Below, piece after piece: positions 1-5,930 of a stretch of DNA of 5,930 bases. Every line of letters starts with the position of its first letter. The stretch's first letter is position 1. The position numbers and the translations under genes were made by a program. Where the stretch lies: positions 1 through 5,930 of the forward strand of contig DTSC01000021.1 in assembly GCA_012965625.1 (NCBI GenBank). Direction: 5' to 3'. Origin of the DNA: Flavobacteriales bacterium (lineage in GTDB: Bacteria; Bacteroidota; Bacteroidia; NORP154). Below the pieces are notes generated by a model, which was not told the origin of the DNA, did not search any database, and worked only from the letters and a program-made list of their open reading frames with translations.

Positions 1-47
1 GCTGTGCCGCCAATATCAGGAACATGTATGTCTATTATATTTGCCAC
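1..47 (-). CDS. aceF: Pyruvate dehydrogenase E2 (dihydrolipoamide acetyltransferase), N-terminal fragment
   Basis: Only the first 15 codons and two bases are in the window; the gene continues past the left edge. The visible protein reads MANIIDIHVPDIGGTA (the last residue is inferred from the two bases GC). The VPDIGG segment is the first strand of a biotinyl/lipoyl domain, as at the N-terminus of E2 proteins that partner AceE-type E1. E2 forms the core of the pyruvate dehydrogenase complex, carries the lipoyl arm and transfers the acetyl group to CoA. The start is GTG at 45-47, chosen because the lipoyl strand begins at once and AAGAGG lies just upstream at 52-57. It lies 54 bases downstream of aceE in the same direction, so co-transcription is likely. 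With so little sequence, another lipoyl protein such as a 2-oxoglutarate dehydrogenase E2 is formally possible, but adjacency to aceE makes aceF much the best call. Confidence 0.82.
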   Translation of the reverse strand, partial: MANIIDIHVPDIGGT

Positions 48-50
48 TTT

Positions 51-57
51 ACCTCTT
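51..57 (-). promoter_or_regulatory. Ribosome binding site of aceF
   Basis: The minus strand reads AAGAGGT, with four bases between AGAGG and the GTG start at 45-47. This is the feature that fixes the non-ATG start. The spacing is a little short. Neither aceE nor the acyl-CoA synthetase has a comparable purine-rich site, so it stands out in this window. Confidence 0.55.
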
Positions 58-101
58 TAAGTAATTTTTTATATTACATTATTAATTCACCACTCCTTTA
101 T

Positions 102-2762
102 TTAGCTTAAAAACGGATCTGATTTATCAGGATCAATTCCCAACTTACTTAAAGCCTCAGGAAGTTTATTTCTATCGTATTCACCTTGATCAACCAATGC
201 ACACAAAGCAGTATATGCAACCATTTTAGCATCTACCTCAAAATGATGTCTTAATTTTTTTCGTGTATCACTTTTTCCAAAACCATCCGTTCCCAGCACA
301 TAATATGGATGCAAAACATATTGTCTCACCTGATCTGCAATCATCTTCACATAATCAGTTGCAGCTACTACTGGCCCTCGTTGTTCGGCCATACATGCTT
401 CAATATAAGATGTTCGTTTTTGATCTTTAGGATGGAGTTTATTATAACGATCAATCTCGTTGCCATCCCTGCAAAGTTCAGTAAAGCTCGTAACACTCCA
501 AATATCAGCCGTCACTGAAAAATCCTTTTCTAATATTTCGGCCGCAACTTCAACCTCTCTTAAGATTGAACCTGAACCCATTAACTGAACATGATTAGTT
601 TGTTCCTTTTTCGCAGCCCTCAGAAGGTACATGCCTTTTAGAATTCCCTCCTCTACATCTTTCGGCATGGCAGGCTGCAAGTAATTTTCATTCATCACGG
701 TAATGTAAAAATAAACATCTTCCTGTTTATCATACATCCGGCACATTCCGTTTTGGATGATCACGGCAAGTTCATATGCATACGTGGGGTCGTAGCTAAT
801 ACAGTTTGGAATGACGCTTGAAAAGAGGTGGCTCTGACCGTCATCGTGTTGTAAGCCTTCGCCTGCCAAAGTAGTTCGGCCCGCAGTTGCTCCAAGCAAA
901 AACCCCCGTACCCTCAAGTCACCTGCTGCCCAGGCCAGGTCCCCTACTCTTTGAAATCCAAACATCGAATAGTAAATAAAGAAAGGAATCATGGAAAGCC
1001 CGGAATTTGCGTAGGAGGAGCCGGCTGCCATCCATGACGCAAATCCTCCTGCTTCTGAAATTCCTTCTTCCAATAGCTGGCCTTTTTTATCTTCTTTGTA
1101 ATACATCAGCTGTTCACGGTCAACTGGCTTATAAAGTTGCCCTACTGGTGAATAGATACCTATTTGCCTAAACAGTCCTTCCATACCAAAAGTTCGACTT
1201 TCATCAGGAACAATCGGAACAATGCGTTCTTTAATATTATTATCCTTTAGTAAGATCCCAAGGATCCTTACAAAGGCCATGGTTGTAGAAATCTCTTTGT
1301 CTCCCATCCCATTTAAAAGTACGGCAAAGTCTTCAAGTTTAGGTACTTTTAGTTTTCCACCACTATCATTCCTAGATGGCAAGTATCCCCCCAAGGCTTT
1401 TCTCTGTTTATGCAAGAATTGTATTTCAGGGCTGCTGTCTGAAGGTTTGTGAAATTTTACTTCCTTGATCGTATCATCAGGTATGTCAATTTTAAACCAT
1501 TTGCAAAACTGCCTAAGCTCCTCTGTATTCATTTTCTTCTGCTGGTGGGTAGCATTTTGTGCTTCTCCGGCAGAGCCCATTCCAAATCCCTTAATGGTCT
1601 TCGCTAAAATTACCGTTGGGGCCCCTTTATGGTTGGTCGCTTCATGATAGGCGGCATAAATTTTTTGTGCATCATGGCCTCCACGATTTAATCTCCAGAT
1701 CTCATCATCACCCATCCCTTCAACAAGGTCTAACAGCTCTGGATATTTACCGAAGAAGTCCTCTCTGACATGTGCGCCATCCCTGGACTTATACCTTTGA
1801 TAGTCACCATCAACACATTCCTGCATTCGCTTCAACAACAACCCTGTTTTGTCCTTACTCAAAAGCGGATCCCAACGCCTACCCCAAACCACTTTTATCA
1901 CGTTCCACCCTGCTCCTCCAAATACACCTGCCAACTCCTGAATAATCTTTCCATTTCCTCTAACCGGGCCATCTAATCTTTGAAGATTACAATTGACCAC
2001 AAAAATCAGGTTATCTAATTTCTCACGGACTGCTATACTGATTGCTCCTAATGACTCCGGCTCATCCATTTCTCCATCTCCTAAGTATGCCCAGACCTTT
2101 CTGTCTTTCCCATCCTGCAGCCCTCTGTTATCCAAATACTTAAGGAACCTTGCTTGATAAATAGCCTGCAATGGACCCAGGCCCATAGATACAGTGGGAA
2201 ATTGCCAAAAATCCTTCATCAACCAGGGGTGGGGATAGGATGGAATCCCTTCACCGTCAACCTCCTGTCTGAAGTTATCCAATTGCTTTTCCGAAATTCT
2301 CCCTTCCAAAAACGCTCTTGCATAAATTCCTGGTGATGAATGCCCTTGAATATATATTAGGTCACCCGGATGGTCTTTAGATCGCGCTCTAAAAAAATGG
2401 TTGAAACCAACCTCGTAAAGGTCTGCAGCAGAAGAATAGGTTGCAATATGTCCTCCAAGCTCCTTAGACACCATGCCACCCCTAATCACCATGGCAACAG
2501 CGTTCCAACGTATTAAGGACCGCAACTTTTTTGCAACTCCTTCATCCTCCGGAATCGGTTCCTCATCTTCAGGGGCTATTGTATTGGCATAAGCAGCAGT
2601 CATCCCTGTAGGAACAGTACTCCCTGCCTGTTGAGCATATTTGTTCAGCTCCATAAGCAAATACTCAGCTCTATCAATCCCCTCAAATCTAACTACAGAA
2701 GCAAGTGCATCTAACCACTCCTGTGTCTCTACTGGATCAATATCTAAATTATCGTTGCTCAT
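102..2762 (-). CDS. aceE: Pyruvate dehydrogenase E1 component, homodimeric AceE type
   Basis: This enzyme decarboxylates pyruvate with thiamine diphosphate (ThDP) and reductively acetylates the lipoyl arm of E2 in the cytoplasmic pyruvate dehydrogenase complex. At 886 residues it is full length (E. coli AceE has 887) and aligns by eye without gaps at the key sites. The N-terminus (about 7-40, DIDPVETQEWL) matches the segment that docks on E2. The ThDP/Mg motif runs from GDGEMDEPE (229-237) to NCNLQRLDGP (257-266). Residues matching E. coli catalytic positions are His105, His141, Tyr176, His406 (inner loop, ATHQQKKMN), Glu570 (GISEAG) and His639 (LQHDDGQSH). The C-terminal domain has LGTDGFGKSDTR (823-834) and RHHFEVDA. 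The start is ATG at 2760-2762, matching the family N-terminus; the stop is TAA. No Shine-Dalgarno is seen; the leader is A-rich. aceF follows after 54 bases. No key residue is missing and no frameshift is seen. Confidence 0.98.
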   Translation of the reverse strand: MSNDNLDIDPVETQEWLDALASVVRFEGIDRAEYLLMELNKYAQQAGSTVPTGMTAAYANTIAPEDEEPIPEDEGVAKKLRSLIRWNAVAMVIRGGMVSKELGGHIATYSSAADLYEVGFNHFFRARSKDHPGDLIYIQGHSSPGIYARAFLEGRISEKQLDNFRQEVDGEGIPSYPHPWLMKDFWQFPTVSMGLGPLQAIYQARFLKYLDNRGLQDGKDRKVWAYLGDGEMDEPESLGAISIAVREKLDNLIFVVNCNLQRLDGPVRGNGKIIQELAGVFGGAGWNVIKVVWGRRWDPLLSKDKTGLLLKRMQECVDGDYQRYKSRDGAHVREDFFGKYPELLDLVEGMGDDEIWRLNRGGHDAQKIYAAYHEATNHKGAPTVILAKTIKGFGMGSAGEAQNATHQQKKMNTEELRQFCKWFKIDIPDDTIKEVKFHKPSDSSPEIQFLHKQRKALGGYLPSRNDSGGKLKVPKLEDFAVLLNGMGDKEISTTMAFVRILGILLKDNNIKERIVPIVPDESRTFGMEGLFRQIGIYSPVGQLYKPVDREQLMYYKEDKKGQLLEEGISEAGGFASWMAAGSSYANSGLSMIPFFIYYSMFGFQRVGDLAWAAGDLRVRGFLLGATAGRTTLAGEGLQHDDGQSHLFSSVIPNCISYDPTYAYELAVIIQNGMCRMYDKQEDVYFYITVMNENYLQPAMPKDVEEGILKGMYLLRAAKKEQTNHVQLMGSGSILREVEVAAEILEKDFSVTADIWSVTSFTELCRDGNEIDRYNKLHPKDQKRTSYIEACMAEQRGPVVAATDYVKMIADQVRQYVLHPYYVLGTDGFGKSDTRKKLRHHFEVDAKMVAYTALCALVDQGEYDRNKLPEALSKLGIDPDKSDPFLS

Positions 2763-2971
2763 TTTCTGTTGTTCAAATATAGTGGAGATTTAAATAAAAC
2801 GTACCAGAAGAATAAAAAAATAACCGAAGGGAGCTAAAGAAAAATTAACCGAGTTCCTATAAATCACATCTAAAAAAGAACGAATCTAAAATATAATTAA
2901 ATCAAATTCTTAGCTTTAAAACCTAAAATGCGCCACAATTAACATAAAAGATTATCCTAAATTGAATTGAA
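2763..2971. other. Divergent intergenic region between aceE and the acyl-CoA synthetase gene
   Basis: This 209-base AT-rich spacer must hold the promoters of both divergent genes. On the minus strand it contains the TATATTTG box near aceE. On the plus strand, TAGCTTTA at 2911-2918 differs from TAnnTTTG at one position, and TATAAT at 2892-2897 resembles a sigma-70 -10 box. Neither has a recognisable partner element at the right distance, so no plus-strand promoter is assigned. I see no convincing operator palindrome, riboswitch, tRNA or small ORF in it. Confidence 0.6.
2774..2781 (-). promoter_or_regulatory. Candidate aceE promoter, Bacteroidota-type -7 box
   Basis: The minus strand reads TATATTTG, an exact match to the Bacteroidota primary sigma -7 consensus TAnnTTTG, ending 11 bases before the aceE ATG. 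About 19-21 bases further upstream there is no clean TTTG -33 element; only T-rich sequence (GTTTTATTT) lies in between. If used, transcription would begin within a few bases of the start codon and leave almost no leader. An 8-base degenerate motif can arise by chance in AT-rich DNA, so this is a candidate only. Confidence 0.45.
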
Positions 2972-4753
2972 ATGGATAACGATTCTAGGCTATTTGACAT
3001 TGTTCATTCCCAGAGGATGGCTGATTCCATGCGAATAGCTTATGCAAAAAAAGATCCTAAAAAGCCGGGAAACAACTGGGTCAACTATAGTCTACATGAA
3101 ACAGTTGGCGTTATTGACCGGATAAGCTTGGGCCTCATAAAACTTGGAATTAAAAAGGGAGATAACATTGCCTTGATCTCTAACAATAGGCCAGAATGGA
3201 ATTTTGTGGATTTTGGAATTCAACAAGTGGGTGCAGTTGTCGTCCCGATTTACCCCTCGATTTCCTATAATGAGTTGAAATATATTTTCAATGACTCAGA
3301 GGTCAAATTATGTTTTGTAGATAATGCTGAACTTGCCAAGAAGATTAAATCCATAACAGCTGAAACCCCATCTTTGACTCATGTATACTCTTTTGACAAG
3401 AACACTGTTGCAGAATATTGGGGCAAAGTTGTGGCAGAAACTAAAATTGGAGAATTAACAATTGTAGAACAACACAAGGATAGGGTAAACCCTAATGATC
3501 TAGCTACAATTATATACACTTCTGGAACTACAGGAACACCAAAGGGGGTAATGCTTTCTCATTTTAACATTGCCAGCAACATCGTTGCCCTCTCCAAGAT
3601 CTTGCCTTTTATAAACGGAAACAAGGCTTTGAGTTTTTTGCCCTTGAGTCATGTTTTCGAGCGAACTATTTCTTACGCTTATATGGCTAATGGAGTTTCT
3701 ATTTATTATGCTGAAAATTTAGAAACAATAGTCGAGAACCTGAAAGAGGTTGGTCCAGATTACTTTACAACTGTACCACGGCTACTAGAAAAAGTATATG
3801 AAAAAATCATTGAAAAAGGCAATTCATTAGAGGGGTTGAAAAGGAATCTCTTCTTCTGGGCAATAGACCTAGGCAAAAAATTTGAGCTGAATCAAAACAT
3901 GGGTATCTGGTATAACCTTCAGCTAAAACTTGCAAGGAAATATGTTTTTTCAAAGTGGCATTCTGCATTGGGTGGAAACATCCAAGCCATTGTAAGTGGA
4001 GCTGCAGCCTTACAGCCTCAATTAGCCAGAATATTTGCTGCAGCAGAGATCCCAATTATTGAAGGTTACGGACTAACAGAGACTTCTCCAGTGCTTTGTT
4101 CCAACAGACTGGAAATTAAAGAAAGAAGAATTGGAACCGTAGGATCTGCGCTTCCAGGGGTGGAGATCAAAATTGCTGTGGATGGAGAGATCTTGGCTAA
4201 AGGGCCTAATATCATGGTGGGCTATTACAAAAGGGAGGACCTTACAAATGAAGTATTTGACTCAGAAGGTTGGTTCCACACTGGAGATATTGGCGAATTT
4301 GCAGAAAACAGGTTTCTGAAAATTATAGACCGAAAAAAGGAGCTATTTAAGACTTCAGGGGGCAAATATGTCGCTCCCCAGCAAGTAGAAAACAAGTATA
4401 AAGAATCACTGTTTATTGAACAGATCATGGTCGTCGGAGAAAACAAAAAATTTGTAGGTGCTTTAATCGTTCCTTCTATTATAAACCTAACCAGCTGGTG
4501 CATGAAAAAAGACTTACACTTTGATAATACAGAAGCCATGCTAAGGGAAGACATAATTAAGGATAAAATCCAAAGAGAAATTGAAGCCATAAACTCTCAA
4601 ATCAGCCATGTTGAGCAGGTAAAAAGCTTTATACTGCTCTCAAAAGAGTGGACTGCCAGCGATGGAGAGCTTACCCCAACCGCTAAACTAAAGAGGAGGG
4701 TGATTCAAGAAAGGTTTGCTTTAGATATTGAATCCTTATATTCAGAGAGCTAG
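2972..4753 (+). CDS. Long-chain fatty acid--CoA ligase (FAA1-type AMP-forming acyl-CoA synthetase)
   Basis: This enzyme activates fatty acids to acyl-CoA using ATP through an acyl-adenylate, feeding beta-oxidation or lipid synthesis. The 593 residues are usual for bacterial FAA1-like (COG1022) ligases. The ANL-superfamily motifs occur in order: P-loop YTSGTTGTPKGVMLSH (182-197), FLPLSHVFER (222-231), VPRLLEKVYE (268-277), adenine-binding EGYGLTETSP (364-373), HTGDIG (436-441), the hinge DRKKELFKTSGGKYVAP (453-469), and C-terminal GELTPTAKLKRR (565-576) with probable catalytic Lys572. The start is ATG at 2972: an in-frame TGA at 2963-2965 excludes a longer protein, and the family-like RLFDI follows at residues 6-10. 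No Shine-Dalgarno is visible. No signal peptide or clear membrane span is seen, so it is probably cytosolic or peripherally membrane-bound. Chain-length preference cannot be read. The symbol fadD is withheld because FadD proper belongs to another subfamily. Confidence 0.95.
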   Translation: MDNDSRLFDIVHSQRMADSMRIAYAKKDPKKPGNNWVNYSLHETVGVIDRISLGLIKLGIKKGDNIALISNNRPEWNFVDFGIQQVGAVVVPIYPSISYNELKYIFNDSEVKLCFVDNAELAKKIKSITAETPSLTHVYSFDKNTVAEYWGKVVAETKIGELTIVEQHKDRVNPNDLATIIYTSGTTGTPKGVMLSHFNIASNIVALSKILPFINGNKALSFLPLSHVFERTISYAYMANGVSIYYAENLETIVENLKEVGPDYFTTVPRLLEKVYEKIIEKGNSLEGLKRNLFFWAIDLGKKFELNQNMGIWYNLQLKLARKYVFSKWHSALGGNIQAIVSGAAALQPQLARIFAAAEIPIIEGYGLTETSPVLCSNRLEIKERRIGTVGSALPGVEIKIAVDGEILAKGPNIMVGYYKREDLTNEVFDSEGWFHTGDIGEFAENRFLKIIDRKKELFKTSGGKYVAPQQVENKYKESLFIEQIMVVGENKKFVGALIVPSIINLTSWCMKKDLHFDNTEAMLREDIIKDKIQREIEAINSQISHVEQVKSFILLSKEWTASDGELTPTAKLKRRVIQERFALDIESLYSES

Positions 4754-4762
4754 TTGGGATTT

Positions 4763-4795
4763 GCTATTGTGTTCTTCAAAGAAAAGAACTATAGC
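4763..4795. terminator. Imperfect hairpin in the convergent gap, possible bidirectional terminator
   Basis: GCTAT (4763-4767) pairs with ATAGC (4791-4795), and inside it GTTCTT (4771-4776) pairs with AAGAAC (4784-4789). That gives 11 base pairs with a small asymmetric internal loop (TGT against T) and a seven-base apical loop. It lies in the middle of the 63-base gap between the convergent 3' ends of the acyl-CoA synthetase and GMC genes, the expected place for a shared terminator. The stem is AT-rich and no proper U-run follows on either strand, so intrinsic termination would be weak; it may only protect 3' ends. Confidence 0.42.
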
Positions 4796-4816
4796 TAAAA
4801 GTAATTCAACACAACT

Positions 4817-5930
4817 TTATGCCAAGGCTTTCAACTGCTCATCTAAAGACACATTTTTATTTTCAGGTTTTTCTGGAATCCATGACATAGCATACTCGCT
4901 AAGTGCGGTAATTGTAAGACTTGGGTTAACTCCAAGGTTACACGGCATTATAGAACCATCAAGAATATACATTCCAGGATACCCATGAACTTCAAACTTG
5001 TTGTTTATAACACCGGTTTCTAAAGTTTTTCCCATAGGACACCCCCCTAAAATATGGGCAGTAGAAGACATGTTGAACAGAACCTCTGTTAAAGCATTTT
5101 GAGGAGTTCCATTAACCTTTTTTGCATATCGATGCATCACATTCTGGCCAACTTCAATATAAGCCGGCACTTTATTGTCTTTTTGGTTTTTGATGGACAT
5201 CCCTTTAAAAGGGAATGACCTATAAACCATTTTCATAGAATTATCCAGGCTCTGCATTACCACGAGAATTACTGAGTTTTCAGCCCATTTTCTATTAATC
5301 ATAAGTTTTACGAACTTAAAGGGGCTTGTTAGAATATTAAATATCAACTTTATAGCTCTAACGGGAGCAGGGCCGGGTCCTGTAGCCAAGGTTGCAAAAA
5401 ATTTCATCGAATTAGACCCATTTGGATATTTTGCTGCCTCAATATGTGTATGTTCATCAGGATTAAAGACTGAAGTTATCGCAATACCATGATTCAGCTT
5501 CTCGCCGCCACTGGTTACCCCACATAAAGACTCAGAGTTTGTTCTCAAATTTTCTCCAAGGCAGTCAGATAGACGATTAAGCGTTTTGTGATCGTGTTTT
5601 TGTTTAAGGAGCAGGTCCATCGTTCCTAATACGCCCCCTGAAACAACAAGATTCTTAGATTTAAACGTTTCCACGTTTTTATTAAACCAAGAAGTACTCG
5701 AGCGGGTTTTTAAATTGTATATCTTCTCTGTGTATTCAATCTTATCAACCTGGCATTCGGCCTTGATCAATGCTCCAAACTTTTTAGCAAAAAACAAATA
5801 GTTTTTATCGAGTGTGTTCTTGGCATTTTCCCTACAACCGATCATGCATCCAGCACATTCAGTGCATCCTTTTCTCAGGGGTCCTAAGCCCTTGAAGTAG
5901 GGATCTACTTCCTTTTCTTGGTCGCCAAAT
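4817..5930 (-). CDS. GMC-family, cholesterol-oxidase-like FAD oxidoreductase, C-terminal part
   Basis: The reading frame is open to the right edge, giving 370 C-terminal residues; the first internal ATG (5843-5845) is not the start, since the family-like DPYF...GP and GC..C..CM.GC...AKNTL.KNYL sequence spans it. Missing are the N-terminus and the FAD-binding GxGxxG. Visible parts (numbered from the first full codon) are the cysteine cluster at 22-32, AKNTLDKNYL (36-45), the flavoprotein strand NLVVSGGVLGT (93-103), LRTNSES (128-134), and the C-terminal GMC domain with TAHILGGCPMG (290-300) and DGSIMP...GVNPSLTITALSEYA (324-347). His292 and Asn335 match the catalytic His/Asn pair of cholesterol oxidases (His447 and Asn485 in the Streptomyces enzyme). 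GMC enzymes oxidise alcohols with FAD; the substrate here is unknown, with a sterol or other lipid alcohol plausible. A hydrophobic stretch (about 192-211) may aid membrane contact. The stop is TAA at 4817-4819. It converges on the acyl-CoA ligase gene. Confidence 0.93.
   Translation of the reverse strand, partial: FGDQEKEVDPYFKGLGPLRKGCTECAGCMIGCRENAKNTLDKNYLFFAKKFGALIKAECQVDKIEYTEKIYNLKTRSSTSWFNKNVETFKSKNLVVSGGVLGTMDLLLKQKHDHKTLNRLSDCLGENLRTNSESLCGVTSGGEKLNHGIAITSVFNPDEHTHIEAAKYPNGSNSMKFFATLATGPGPAPVRAIKLIFNILTSPFKFVKLMINRKWAENSVILVVMQSLDNSMKMVYRSFPFKGMSIKNQKDNKVPAYIEVGQNVMHRYAKKVNGTPQNALTEVLFNMSSTAHILGGCPMGKTLETGVINNKFEVHGYPGMYILDGSIMPCNLGVNPSLTITALSEYAMSWIPEKPENKNVSLDEQLKALA
5834..5866 (-). 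other. Ferredoxin-like CX2CX2CX3C motif within the GMC oxidoreductase
   Basis: The minus strand encodes CTECAGCMIGC, with cysteines at visible residues 22, 25, 28 and 32. The spacing CX2CX2CX3C is that of a [4Fe-4S] ferredoxin half-motif. It precedes AKNTLDKNYL, which, as I recall, is conserved in the cholesterol-oxidase-like GMC clade together with a Cys-rich stretch. Cluster binding is an inference; the usual trailing proline is absent (Arg follows). Confidence 0.6.

Noticed and set aside
65..81. Small hairpin in the aceE-aceF gap (GTAAT and ATTAC arms on the minus strand) as a terminator or attenuator.
   Set aside because: It has only five AT-rich base pairs, too weak to separate the two genes; co-transcription of aceE and aceF is more likely.
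309..2336. Several plus-strand open frames of 60-76 codons lying antisense to aceE.
   Set aside because: They lie wholly inside a well-conserved gene on the other strand and show no recognisable domain or ribosome binding site. They are products of the aceE codon pattern.
2892..2897. TATAAT as a sigma-70 -10 box for the acyl-CoA synthetase.
   Set aside because: There is no TTGACA-like element about 17 bases upstream, and such hexamers are expected by chance in this AT-rich spacer.
2911..2918. TAGCTTTA as a Bacteroidota -7 box for the acyl-CoA synthetase.
   Set aside because: The final G of TAnnTTTG is replaced by A and there is no TTTG-like -33 element at the proper distance, so the support is too weak for a feature.
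3807..4590. Two minus-strand open frames (82 and 121 codons) antisense to the acyl-CoA synthetase.
   Set aside because: They overlap the conserved catalytic region of the ligase, and their translations have no family-like motif. They are treated as chance frames.
4728..4988. A plus-strand 86-codon frame spanning the convergent gap and the GMC 3' end.
   Set aside because: It overlaps the end of the ligase gene and the conserved GMC C-terminus in antisense, and has no recognisable features.
1..5930. Mobile elements, CRISPR arrays, tRNAs or a hidden new multi-gene system.
   Set aside because: Almost all the sequence is accounted for by four recognisable metabolic genes with short gaps. I saw no tandem or terminal repeats, transposase motifs or RNA gene signatures.

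Overview
The window is an ordinary stretch of AT-rich bacterial chromosome carrying central-carbon and lipid metabolism genes. The organism is most likely a member of the Bacteroidota (perhaps Cytophagales-like), but this is an inference. It rests on AT-rich intergenic DNA, the lack of a Shine-Dalgarno sequence before two of the three visible starts, and an exact TAnnTTTG element (the Bacteroidota -7 box) just upstream of aceE. No ribosomal RNA or other marker gene is present to confirm it.

Layout: (1) Positions 1-47, minus strand, hold the first 15 codons of a pyruvate dehydrogenase E2 gene (aceF) that runs off the left edge. (2) Positions 102-2762, minus strand, hold a complete homodimeric pyruvate dehydrogenase E1 gene (aceE), 54 bases upstream of aceF in the same direction. 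(3) Positions 2763-2971 are a divergent, AT-rich intergenic region with the aceE promoter candidate. (4) Positions 2972-4753, plus strand, hold a complete FAA1-type long-chain acyl-CoA synthetase. (5) Positions 4754-4816 are a short convergent gap with an imperfect hairpin, probably a shared terminator. (6) Positions 4817-5930, minus strand, hold the C-terminal 370 residues of a GMC-family, cholesterol-oxidase-like flavoprotein. Its frame continues past the first internal ATG (5845) to the right edge, and the extension reveals a ferredoxin-like four-cysteine cluster.

How the genes fit together: AceE and AceF form the core of the pyruvate dehydrogenase complex (pyruvate to acetyl-CoA). The divergent ligase activates fatty acids to acyl-CoA, the entry to beta-oxidation or lipid synthesis, so acetyl-CoA and acyl-CoA supply are neighbours here. 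The GMC enzyme probably oxidises an alcohol or sterol-like lipid, but its substrate cannot be read from the sequence.

I found no mobile element, CRISPR array, RNA gene, defence system or clearly new system. The most interesting item is the cysteine cluster in the GMC oxidoreductase.
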